Positions 44,461-52,674 of a DNA stretch of 64,000 bases are shown here, piece after piece. The stretch comes from Nematocida homosporus (lineage: Eukaryota; Microsporidia), in assembly GCF_024244095.1 (NCBI RefSeq), contig NW_026250689.1:186001-250000 (forward strand), in the 5' to 3' direction. Below the pieces are notes generated by a model. The model was given only the letters and a program-made list of their open reading frames with translations. It was not told the origin of the DNA and made no database searches. How positions within the stretch are numbered: the first letter of the stretch is position 1; each line of letters starts with the position of its first letter. The position numbers and the translations under genes were made by a program.

Positions 44461-46707
44461 TGTTACCCGATCTACGGTCTTCTTGGGCCCATCGGTGGAG
44501 TTCCATTAGTAGGGCATCTTGGGAGGGCAGGCCGAGTGGACTGTAAACCATAAAGTCAAAGGCAAATGAACCGACCGGCAAGTTTCTAGGCAGCGACTTA
44601 TACCGTTGGCTAATGTGAGTAAAGATAAGCCATTTAGCTTGTGATGCCTTAAACGAATCAATGGCATCTTGGACAGTTGAATGTCTCGTCTGTTCAGCAT
44701 TCTTCTTCTCTTCCGTTTCAAATGTAGCTTCATGAATCATTAAATCTACCTTATTTGACAACCTAATAAACTCCTGATTAGGCACTGTATCACCCGTATA
44801 ACTCAAAGCAAACTCTAACTCATTCAAAGCATACTTATTCAAACGAACACTATAACTATTAGCAATATGCTGGGCCGAACAGAGTTCAATTCCATAGACC
44901 AGTAAGGGCAGACTAACCAAAGAATTCCAAGCACCACGCATTAACACTGTATCTAATCCCACCGGCACAACCAAATCCAAACCTTTCTCACCCGGCCAAT
45001 AGTGCACGGCCAGTTCACTCGCCGGCCGCTTAAAAGAAGGCCGATAAGCATAAGGATCCACCACTCCTTCCTCAGCACCTAATCCTTTCGTAATACCCAA
45101 AACCACCGAACTAACCGGATTAACTCGACTACTTACATCTGAAACCGGCCCAATCACCAAGTAACTCTTAGTTGTACTTAAGGTCTTTTCCCGGTATATA
45201 TTCAAGGCATAACGAGCTTTAGCACGAACAAATATACAAGACAGCCCAAAGTATTTCAAAGCATCCAGCATACACAAATCACCCACTACCACTACTGTCT
45301 TATTCCCAGCCACATTAGCCCGTCTTATTACTGAAAACACACCCAAAATATGATCAGCATGCCGATGCGTCAGCACAACCATTTCCAAATGCGAATAATA
45401 AAACCGATTCCCCATCGATATCTTCTGCAATTGTCCAATTGTATCTTCACCACAATCCAACAGTACTGATCCGTATCCGCCCGTTACCAAAATAGCCGAA
45501 ACATTCCGCAAAGGTGTCGGCACTGCCGCCCCCGTTCCTAAAAACACCGTATATATCGAGTTAGTATTAGTAGTGTTATGAGTGGTGTCAATATGAGTAA
45601 TAGTATTAGTATTGCTATGAGTAGTGTTAGTATGATTAATAGTGTTGTCTTTGCTTATATCACCTAAACTCTTACTATTACTATTATTTATACCATTACT
45701 ATTACTTATACCACTTATACCATTCTTATCATTACTCATACCATTCTTATCACCACTTATACCATTCTTATCACTACTTATACCTATAACATTGCTAACT
45801 ACTTCTTCTAGCGGACAATCAATTGTATCCCCATCACTAACTACCTCAATCCCACGCAAATACTTCCTATACCGCACCTTATACTCAACTGGAGCTAAAA
45901 TAGGCGCATAAACCTTATTTAACCGCCGGTTCAAATCTAAACTTGCTTCTACCTCTTCCTCCTTACGCACGACCGCCCGTACTTCCGCCTCCGGATGCAA
46001 TTCCTTAACCAACCGACAGACCAACCCAATTCCTCGCATCTCCACCCGATCATCCCTAAATACTTCTGCACTCGCTCGTACGTACACATCCACCACTCCC
46101 GTCATCTCCGCCACCAATGCCTTAACTTCCAATACATCCACCACAGCCCCAACCAAAGATATAACCCAAATCCCCCGATACTTCTTCTCCCGGCCTAAAT
46201 ACTCCGCCAAATGCACCACCCGACCATCCACTGCCAACCAGCCCTCCCTATGCAACTGCGCAATTTCCTGCTTCGTCTTTACACCCGCCCGAGCAGCTTC
46301 CTCCACTAAAAACTTACCCCGTACCCCCGGCAAACCCACCCGATACCCTACCACCGACTTCCCGTCCNNNNNNNNCTCCACCTCCGACCACCCCACCCAT
46401 AAAACACATCATTCCCTATCGCCCGACCTAAAACTTCAACTCCACCCTTAACCCCATCATTACCCAGCCAAACCGTCTCACTTAACCTCCCAAACATCGA
46501 CTGAGTCAATGCCCCCGATAAATGTCCCACTACTTCCCACCGACTACTCAACCCAATCACCACTGTTTTAACCGATTTAATCTTCTTCCTACCATTATAT
46601 CTCTGCATTCCTTCAAACCCACCTATACAAACAGCCTTACCACTCTTTCTAGATAAGACTCTTACTAAACAACCACTAATTGTACTACTAATTTCAACTA
46701 AGTACAT
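44456..46707 (-). CDS. TRZ1: Long-form tRNase Z (ELAC2/TRZ1 type), interrupted by an assembly gap
   Basis: Two open frames on either side of an 8-N gap (46368-46375) form one gene. The N-terminal part from the ATG at 46707 has the ELAC2 amino-domain features YLVEISST, GGFEGMQRYNGRKKIK and WEVVGHLSGALTQS. The C-terminal part has the metallo-beta-lactamase domain: FLGTGAAVPTPLRNVS, LLDCGEDTIGQL, and the zinc motif THRHADH, with later zinc ligands in SYTGDT and HEATFE. The frames match only if the real gap is a multiple of three, not eight. An Asn/Ser/Thr-rich linker lies between the halves. It cleaves the 3' trailer from pre-tRNAs. Confidence 0.85.
46368..46375. other. Assembly gap (8 N)
   Basis: Run of eight undetermined bases inside tRNase Z. 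The flanking coding frames disagree by one base, so the stated length is wrong or a base is missing beside it. Confidence 0.95.
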
Positions 46708-46747
46708 CTCTAAGTCTATTTTATTTTCTCTTTTTAAGTCCCCTGCA
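46708..46747. promoter_or_regulatory. 40-bp bidirectional promoter of tRNase Z and RPS8
   Basis: Only 40 bases separate the two divergent ATGs. The interval holds a T-rich tract (TTTTATTTTCTCTTTTTAAG) and then AAGTCCCCTGCA (46736-46747) against the RPS8 ATG. Confidence 0.6.
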
Positions 46748-47281
46748 ATGGGACTCACACGTAACGGTAAACATAAGCGTTTAAGTACTGGAGGAAGAAG
46801 AACGGCCAGACAGACCTCAAGATTACATAGTATTGCTAGACAGCCAGCTAATACTAGAATTGGAGAGACTAAGATTAAACAACTTAGAGTCCGTGGTGGT
46901 AATTTCAAGATGCGCGCATTAAGACTTAACAGTGGTAGTTTTACTCTTCGTACGCACAACTTCTCTTTAAAATCAGCTATTCAACAGGTAGTTTATCACG
47001 GGAGTAACAATGAGTTGGTCAGAACTAACACTTTGACTAAAGGTTGTGTAGTTAAGGTTGATCCAACGCCTTTTACGCCCTTTATAACTGAGATTCTGGA
47101 GAAGGAGAAGGATATTGCTGAGATAGATCCTAAGTTTGTGGAGGAGTTTAAACAGGGTAATCTTTATGCCGTAATTACCTCACGACCTGGACAGTCAGGT
47201 AGTGCTGATGGTCATTTGTTGCAAGCTGAAGAACTGATCTTCTATGCCGAGAGGTTCAAGACAACCAAGCAAAGGAAATAA
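46748..47281 (+). CDS. RPS8: Ribosomal protein eS8
   Basis: The 177-aa basic protein matches eS8 along its length: MGLTRNGKHKRLSTGGRR, RQPANTRIGETKIKQLRVRG, GNFKMRALRLNSGSF and YHGSNNELVRTNTLTKGCVV are all conserved blocks, with the internal insert of other eukaryotes shortened and the C terminus present (HLLQAEELIFYAERF). It is a component of the 40S subunit body. The start is fixed by the conserved MG-x-(T/S)R beginning. The stop overlaps AATAAA and a G/T-rich flank follows. Confidence 0.92.
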   Translation: MGLTRNGKHKRLSTGGRRTARQTSRLHSIARQPANTRIGETKIKQLRVRGGNFKMRALRLNSGSFTLRTHNFSLKSAIQQVVYHGSNNELVRTNTLTKGCVVKVDPTPFTPFITEILEKEKDIAEIDPKFVEEFKQGNLYAVITSRPGQSGSADGHLLQAEELIFYAERFKTTKQRK

Positions 47282-47282
47282 A
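47277..47282 (+). terminator. AATAAA overlapping the RPS8 stop codon
   Basis: TAA at 47279-47281 lies inside AATAAA, followed by about 300 bases of G/T-rich DNA. Confidence 0.55.
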
Positions 47283-47720
47283 TTGGATTAAGTTATGATT
47301 TGAGTTGAGTTGAGTTGTGTTAAGTATGGTGTTAAGTCAAGTATGAGTTTGGTATGGGATGGTATGGTGCTTAGTTTAATTGGTATGGTATGGTGTTTAG
47401 TTTGGTTTAGATTAGGCTTATATTAAGTTTAGTATAGGTTAAGTCAAGTCAAGTCAAGTTTAGTATGAGTTTGATGTGGTGTCTAGTTAGATTAGATTGT
47501 ATAGATTAGATTGGTATGGTGTGGTATAGTTTGGGTTAGGATAAGTAGTAAATAGTAACTAGTAAGTAGTAACTAGTAAATAGTAACTAGTAAATACTAA
47601 CCCAATACATAACTTAAACATAACTTAAACATAACTTAACTAAATGGGTGTTTATTGGTTAGATGGGGGAGATGGTGTGTGGTAATTGGTGGTTGCGGGG
47701 ATATATGGGTGGAATGGGAG
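47283..47720. repeat. G/T-rich low-complexity spacer
   Basis: Words such as GGTATGGTGTTTAGTTT fill most of it, with a TAGTAACTAGTAAATAGTAAC tandem near 47545-47595 and a short A/C-rich end. No gene seen. Confidence 0.5.
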
Positions 47721-47903
47721 ATGGTTATGAAGAATTTTGGGAGTTACTTGCTTCTTTTGGGAGTCTCAGTTAGTTTGGTAGTGACGGTGTCTTCAGTGCT
47801 GACCCGGAATAGTAAGAATAATAGCCCGGTTAAATCGAGTACACCTGGTAGTAGTGAATCGACTGGTGGTAATGAACAGGCTAGTCAAAGCCCGGTGGTT
47901 TAA
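47721..47903 (+). CDS. Possible 60-aa single-pass membrane protein
   Basis: From the ATG at 47721 (another at 47727) the frame encodes a short basic start, one membrane span (FGSYLLLLGVSVSLVVTVSS) and a Ser/Asn/Gly-rich tail to the stop. It could be a small secreted or membrane protein, but the length is short and no family is recognised, so a chance frame is not excluded. Confidence 0.35.
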   Translation: MVMKNFGSYLLLLGVSVSLVVTVSSVLTRNSKNNSPVKSSTPGSSESTGGNEQASQSPVV

Positions 47904-48005
47904 ATTGAGTTAGTATTGAGTTAGGTTGGTATTGAGTTAGGTATTGGTATGGTATGGTATGGGTTAGGTGGTAGTGGAGAGAGAGGAATAAATGGGAGTG
48001 TTTGA

Positions 48006-48011
48006 TTTATT
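48006..48011 (-). terminator. AATAAA overlapping the kinase stop codon
   Basis: TTTATT on the plus strand; the kinase TAA (48009-48007) lies inside AATAAA on the coding strand. Confidence 0.5.
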
Positions 48012-48867
48012 GGTCTTGGGTTGTGTTGGGGTGGTGGGTTTGGAGATAGTGCTGGGCTTGGACTTGTGCTTGGGCTAGAGAACGTTTTTGTGGGTTGTAG
48101 TGGAGTAGGGTTTGCAGGATAGTTTGTAGACTGGGTGGTAGATTAAGTGGTATGCCTGGTGTGGTTTTGAGAAGGTGGCCGTAGGGGTACTGCTGTAGGG
48201 TTTGTATATCTTCGGAAGTAAGTCCTAATTGGCTGGTGATTTGATAGATTTGGTCTAACTCGCCGGTGCCGGGGAAGGGTAGTTGGTGCTGCAGCATTTC
48301 GAGGAAAACAATGCCTAGTGACCAAATATCGATGGCATAATCATAGTTGGTCCCTCCTAGGAGTAATTCTATGGCCATATAAGGTAAAGTGCCGGGTAGT
48401 TTGGGTTTAGGGGCAGATAAGTCTTGGGATATACCAAAATCACTGATTAAAATTTCATTGGTAGTGGAGATAAGCAAATTGGACGGTTTAATATCGCAAT
48501 GAATAATACCTTGGCTATGAATGTAAGATAGACCAATAGCTGTTTGTAATAAGTAAGTACAGGCAGTGCTAGGACTAATAGCTGGTATAAGTTGGGCTAA
48601 AGTAAAGGGTTGTTGGGGTGTAACTAAATAGATAGAGCCTGGCACAGTAATTATATCTAGTACTGGTAAAATATGTTGATGTTTTAGTCTTTGCAGATAT
48701 TGGAGTTCGTTGGGAAGTGTTGAATTAGTATTATTTTGAGGTAATGGTAGTTTCTTTAAGATGACAGGGGTGTTATTATGGCAAGATCGGCCGTAATAAA
48801 GAGAGGAATGGGAAGAATGGGTGAGTTTTGAACCTCTTTGGTAGTGAATCGACGAAAATTTTGTCAT
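48007..48867 (-). CDS. CDK-like (CMGC) protein kinase with atypical motifs
   Basis: The 286-aa kinase domain is nearly the whole protein. Lys in PVILKKL is the ATP-binding lysine, HCDIKPSN is the catalytic loop (HRD Arg replaced by Cys) and DFG is intact. PYMAIELLLGG stands for the APE region, and WSLGIVFLEMLQ, FPGTGELDQIYQITSQLG has the CDK/MAPK-type insert. The Gly-rich loop is degenerate (KLTHSSHSSLYYGR). No PSTAIRE helix is visible, so the cyclin-binding class is unclear. Its start codon overlaps that of REI1 on the opposite strand. Confidence 0.75.
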   Translation of the reverse strand: MTKFSSIHYQRGSKLTHSSHSSLYYGRSCHNNTPVILKKLPLPQNNTNSTLPNELQYLQRLKHQHILPVLDIITVPGSIYLVTPQQPFTLAQLIPAISPSTACTYLLQTAIGLSYIHSQGIIHCDIKPSNLLISTTNEILISDFGISQDLSAPKPKLPGTLPYMAIELLLGGTNYDYAIDIWSLGIVFLEMLQHQLPFPGTGELDQIYQITSQLGLTSEDIQTLQQYPYGHLLKTTPGIPLNLPPSLQTILQTLLHYNPQKRSLAQAQVQAQHYLQTHHPNTTQDQ

Positions 48868-48868
48868 G
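48865..48868. promoter_or_regulatory. Shared divergent start site CATG
   Basis: The four bases CATG contain both start codons: ATG of REI1 on the plus strand (48866-48868) and ATG of the kinase on the minus strand (48867-48865). There is no intergenic DNA, so each promoter must lie within the other gene. Confidence 0.85.
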
Positions 48869-49708
48869 AAGTGTCGTACGTGCGTTATAGAGATAGAGAC
48901 AACTGCTATTAGTTATCATTATAAAAGTGACTTTCATAGTGAGAACTTAAGACGTAAAGAGGCGGGAATTGGGCCAATGACTGAGATGGAGTGGAATACG
49001 TTAGAAACAGAGAAATCTAATGGGAGTGGAGTTGGTAGTAATGGGCGGAGTAGTCGATCGGATGTAGCTAAGAGTGAACACCAAGAAAATGGATACTCTT
49101 TGGGTGTAGGCGAGTGTCTCTTCTGTGGTACAGTGGTAAAGACGGAAACTGAGCCGTTTTATATGGACGTAGAGTACTTAAAGCACTTGCATACGCATGG
49201 GTTTAAGCTTTTAATGACGCAATGCATCTCTGATCTTTATGGATTGATGACGTGTTTGGTAAAACGGATTGAAAGTTGTCGTTGTCTCTTCTGTAGTAAG
49301 AGATTCAGTAGTATTGGTAGTGCTCGGTCGCATATGGTCTCTCTCTTTCATACACGCTATGTTAATTCGGATGAGTATGATGAGTACTATACTTACCCTG
49401 AGCCTAAGCCTGCCTATGTATCGGCCGATGGGGCTGAATTACTACTGCCTAGTGGGAAGATTGTTGGTAATAAGAAGTACATGAAGTATTATGCACAAAC
49501 CTTACGAGAGGAAGGATACTACAAGAACTTAGATCCAATTCGGGTTAAGTTTGAAGAGAAGAGGATACAAGAGCGGCAAGTGTTTGAAAAGACGCAAGAA
49601 GAGCTAGTGCAAGTCGAGAAGCACAAACGACGCGAGCAAAGAAACGACTTGAAAGTTTCCAAAGCTGCTAACAAACAGACATATTATCGCGAGGATTGGT
49701 TGCAATAA
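48866..49708 (+). CDS. REI1: Pre-60S maturation factor REI1/ZNF622
   Basis: The 280-aa protein starts directly with a zinc finger (CRTC, then YHYKSDFH) followed by NLRRKEAGIGP, the Rei1 N-terminal signature. A second finger is GECLFCGTVV with its His pair in KHLHTHGF, and a third is CRCLFCSKRFSSIGSARSH. The C-terminal ELLLPSGKIVGNKKYMKYYAQ block is typical. Rei1 works in the cytoplasm with Jjj1 and Hsp70 to release Arx1-Alb1 from pre-60S and probes the exit tunnel. It is shorter than yeast Rei1 (393 aa). The first Met directly precedes the first Cys ligand, which fixes the start. Confidence 0.88.
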   Translation: MKCRTCVIEIETTAISYHYKSDFHSENLRRKEAGIGPMTEMEWNTLETEKSNGSGVGSNGRSSRSDVAKSEHQENGYSLGVGECLFCGTVVKTETEPFYMDVEYLKHLHTHGFKLLMTQCISDLYGLMTCLVKRIESCRCLFCSKRFSSIGSARSHMVSLFHTRYVNSDEYDEYYTYPEPKPAYVSADGAELLLPSGKIVGNKKYMKYYAQTLREEGYYKNLDPIRVKFEEKRIQERQVFEKTQEELVQVEKHKRREQRNDLKVSKAANKQTYYREDWLQ

Positions 49709-49709
49709 A
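49704..49709 (+). terminator. AATAAA overlapping the REI1 stop codon
   Basis: TAA at 49706-49708 lies inside AATAAA; G/T-rich low complexity follows to about 49880. Confidence 0.55.
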
Positions 49710-49930
49710 CTGTTGTATTGGGTTGGTATTTAGTTAATTTAAGTTAAGTTTAGATTGAGTTAGATTGAGTTGAGTTAGGTTGGGTTGAGTTGAGTTAGAA
49801 TTTTGATAGGGTGAGATGGTGTGGTGTGTTGTAGTGTGGTGTGAGATGGTGTGGTGTAGTGTAGTGTGAGATAAGATAAGGACGGGGAGAGGAGAGGAGA
49901 GCATTAGTTGAGTTTTTTTGTAGATACTTG

Positions 49931-50896
49931 ATGGACGTATTGGGAGAGAATTGCTTTTTGCTCTTGGAACAGATAGGAGGGGTTTCAGATATTGAATTTC
50001 TGCAGCGGTTGTGTGAGAGGTGCGGATTACACTTGTATGTGGAGGAGAATCGGCGGGGGACTAACTATATGTTGAGTGGGAATGCTTTTGTCTTAGATAT
50101 CTTCTATCGGAAGGAGGAAAGTTTGCAGGTTAATGATAGCTGGTTGGTTTCGGATAATCAGAGTATTGAAAGTAGTGTGGTGCAAGTGGGGAAAGAGAAG
50201 ATTGAAGATGTGCCATTGCGTAAAGTTGATAGGGTTAGTCTGTCCTTGTTAGATGAGTCATGGTCGGTTTATTTTCAGATCTTTACCCAGCAGGTCTATC
50301 TCTACTTGCGGCATAAAGAGTATACAAAGTTATACGAGTTGGTTTGTAATGTTGCTAAGTATGATAGGGAGTGCCAAGAAGGCAGGGAGAATAAAGGGTT
50401 TGGGACGTTTGTGGAGCAAGCTAAGCAGTTGGAAAAGACTCTTGGTAAGAAAGAAGGGGAAGTGAACTACTGTGTAGCAACTCATACTCATTGCGTGCTC
50501 TGGAGTAGCCCGGATGCGGAGAGTTATCCTGTTTATGCTGCCATTGCGGGTAAGAAGAAGAACGTGAGCTTTTTAGGTGAGAATAAGAGCTTGGCTGAGG
50601 TAGAAAGGGTGGTTGAAGTCCTGCGCGAGAATCCATTACTATGGCGAGTTGTGGCGGAGTCTTTATTATTTGGTATTGGACCTTTAGTTAGTTTAACTCT
50701 ACAGTCGGTGCCAAGTGGGCTGGTATTCTGTGAGATGGGCCCGCCTAAGAAGCATGTTTTGATTCAAAACAATGGCTATGTTCTAGTCGGAGACACGCCT
50801 AGCTCCTATCAATTTCATTCCGATCGATCACTACTGATTAAAAGAACCCATTCAATTTGGTATCTAATCAAAGAAGAAGGTATTGTTGTGGGGTGA
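49931..50896 (+). CDS. Hypothetical protein, possibly Mediator subunit 1-like
   Basis: From the ATG at 49931 (a TTG precedes it) the product is 321 aa with no signal peptide or membrane span. It has alternating helical and strand-rich parts. The segment GNAFVLDIFYRKEESLQVND followed by a helical block weakly recalls the Med1 domain, where a substrate-like VLDI strand precedes a helical region. This is a faint resemblance only and I would not name the gene from it. The start lies after a T7 tract and GTAGATAC, similar to the NHP2 context. Confidence 0.55.
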   Translation: MDVLGENCFLLLEQIGGVSDIEFLQRLCERCGLHLYVEENRRGTNYMLSGNAFVLDIFYRKEESLQVNDSWLVSDNQSIESSVVQVGKEKIEDVPLRKVDRVSLSLLDESWSVYFQIFTQQVYLYLRHKEYTKLYELVCNVAKYDRECQEGRENKGFGTFVEQAKQLEKTLGKKEGEVNYCVATHTHCVLWSSPDAESYPVYAAIAGKKKNVSFLGENKSLAEVERVVEVLRENPLLWRVVAESLLFGIGPLVSLTLQSVPSGLVFCEMGPPKKHVLIQNNGYVLVGDTPSSYQFHSDRSLLIKRTHSIWYLIKEEGIVVG

Positions 50897-51013
50897 GGTG
50901 AGGTAAGGTAAGGTGGGGTTGGGATGGGATGGGATGGGTGTGGTGTGGGATGAGATAAAGTAAGAATGAGATAGTAAGTTAGTATTTATTGTAGTGTTTA
51001 TTGAATTGACGAA

Positions 51014-52402
51014 CTAAATGATTGCTTGGCCATGGTTGCTCTCTTTAAGGTGCGCGAATAGCTGGTTTCGCGATTCAAAGACCTTTTTACACTTGGCACA
51101 TGAGAGGGCAAAGGCTGCTCCAGAACGAAGATCTACTTTTGATGGTTTGCTTACTGCTGGACGAGTTGGTTTAGTCGGAATTGACTTGGCTGGCTTGGCT
51201 GATTTAACAGTCTTGGTGGATTTAGATGGAATTGGCTTAGTTGGTTCGACTGGAGCCAAAGGTACTCCTGGAGTTACCGAAGCCGATTCAGTCGCTGTAT
51301 CAACCGGTATTGAAGGACTTATTGGCTTAGTTGTAGGCGGTGGAGTCGGCTTGGGCGGTGGCGGCGGTGGAAGTTCGCCTTCAAGGTTTTGAATCTCCAT
51401 GGCATGAATAAGAGCAGCAATCTCCTCTTCGGACATACTGGCAAGTTTGTCTTTATGTTTCTTGGAGTTTGCATGATTAGTTAGCTGATTGATGCTTTTG
51501 AAGGCCTTTTTACAGGGTTCACAAATAAAGATGTCCGTATCACTGCCTAGTTGGGCCTTTTCTTTGGCTTTAGTGTATGCATCCTTCTTATCTGCACCAA
51601 AGGCCGGGTTGGCTTCTTTGTACCCCTTTTCTAATGCAGCCAACTCTTCCTTGGTAAGCACATGGCTTTCTTTGAGCTCAACGCCCTTTTTAGTAATCTT
51701 GGGCTTAACTATACCGATATCAAAGAGTGGTTTAGGCGGCGGGGCTAAACGAGGATCTTTCTTCTGAAGAACCCGAACGATCTCTTTGACTTTACCAGCA
51801 TACGCTATTCGTTTGGCGCCAATTAACCGTTTAAGCTCTGCATCGATCTCTCGCTTGGCATGTCGGGGCAGAGTATCGTAGTAAGAAGTCACACCGTATG
51901 GCGTTAAGTTAAAGTGCCTTAGCGTTGAGAAGGAAGCATAGAAATCATAGAATCCTTTAGGGGAGCCTTTAGCATAACCAAAAGAAGGCGGGTGGTATGT
52001 TTTACCTCTAGTAATCCGCTCGATCTTAGTTAGCTCATCAAAGAAATTGTTTATGTGGGCAAAATCGCCATCTCCTATCTTAGTCAGTTTTTTAGCCATA
52101 TCGAGCCACTTAGCTAGATCTATCTCTGGCTCGTACTTATTTTGGGTCGAGGAATATGCAGCTGCTGTTTTGACTGGACTATCAAGGCGGTTACAAAGAG
52201 TGTCGTAAGCATCCTTTATCTCAGTAAACCGTTCGGGGGGTGTGCCCCGAGCTCGAGCAGTTGCTGAATCCGGATGGAACTCTAATGCTAGCTTTCGATA
52301 CGCCTTTTTAAGCTCTTCTTTGGTCGCTGATTCTGAGACGCCCAGAATCTCATGGGGCGCTCTATTTGGCCGGCTAAATGGTGTAGACGTTCTCTGGCCC
52401 AT
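51014..52402 (-). CDS. JJJ1: J-domain co-chaperone of the JJJ1/DNAJC21 type
   Basis: The 462-aa protein has a J domain at about residues 16-75 with the HPD motif (LEFHPDSATARARG). A charged middle follows, then two C2H2 zinc fingers: CEPCKKAFKSINQLTNHANS ending KKH near 300, and CAKCKKVFESRNQLFAHLKE ending NH at the C terminus. A Pro/Thr/Lys-rich linker joins them. This J domain plus two-finger order is that of Jjj1/DNAJC21, which stimulates Hsp70 in the Rei1-dependent pre-60S step. Coding-strand upstream sequence holds GTAAGTCCCCC and AAAATTTT, the CCC and AAATTT boxes expected in microsporidia. Confidence 0.85.
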   Translation of the reverse strand: MGQRTSTPFSRPNRAPHEILGVSESATKEELKKAYRKLALEFHPDSATARARGTPPERFTEIKDAYDTLCNRLDSPVKTAAAYSSTQNKYEPEIDLAKWLDMAKKLTKIGDGDFAHINNFFDELTKIERITRGKTYHPPSFGYAKGSPKGFYDFYASFSTLRHFNLTPYGVTSYYDTLPRHAKREIDAELKRLIGAKRIAYAGKVKEIVRVLQKKDPRLAPPPKPLFDIGIVKPKITKKGVELKESHVLTKEELAALEKGYKEANPAFGADKKDAYTKAKEKAQLGSDTDIFICEPCKKAFKSINQLTNHANSKKHKDKLASMSEEEIAALIHAMEIQNLEGELPPPPPPKPTPPPTTKPISPSIPVDTATESASVTPGVPLAPVEPTKPIPSKSTKTVKSAKPAKSIPTKPTRPAVSKPSKVDLRSGAAFALSCAKCKKVFESRNQLFAHLKESNHGQAII

Positions 52403-52414
52403 GAAAATTTTAAT

Positions 52415-52419
52415 GGGGG
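52415..52419 (-). promoter_or_regulatory. CCCCC motif before JJJ1 start
   Basis: On the coding strand AAGTCCCCC lies 13-20 bases before the ATG, with AAAATTTT between. RPS8 has AAGTCCCC in the equivalent place. Confidence 0.5.
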
Positions 52420-52674
52420 ACTTACACCGAGATAAGATCCCACTAGTCTTAATCTGAAATTTGGCTGATTTTGGGCTAGTATTGGGTTAGTTTGGGGTGA
52501 TTTATTGATAAATAGGGGCTGGGAGAAGAATAGGAGGTGTGGCAGATAGTGTGGATGGATGTATGGGTGGTATAAAGGGGTAAGTATATTTAAACTCCTT
52601 GATTTTACTGATTACTGATTGGTTACCCGATTTGGATATTAAAAGTTTTAGCGCCAACTGAAAACCGAATTATC

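Noticed and set aside
46348..46959. 203-codon minus-strand frame spanning the N gap
   Set aside because: Its first 84 codons are the antisense of RPS8; only the part from 46707 downward is real, as the N terminus of tRNase Z.
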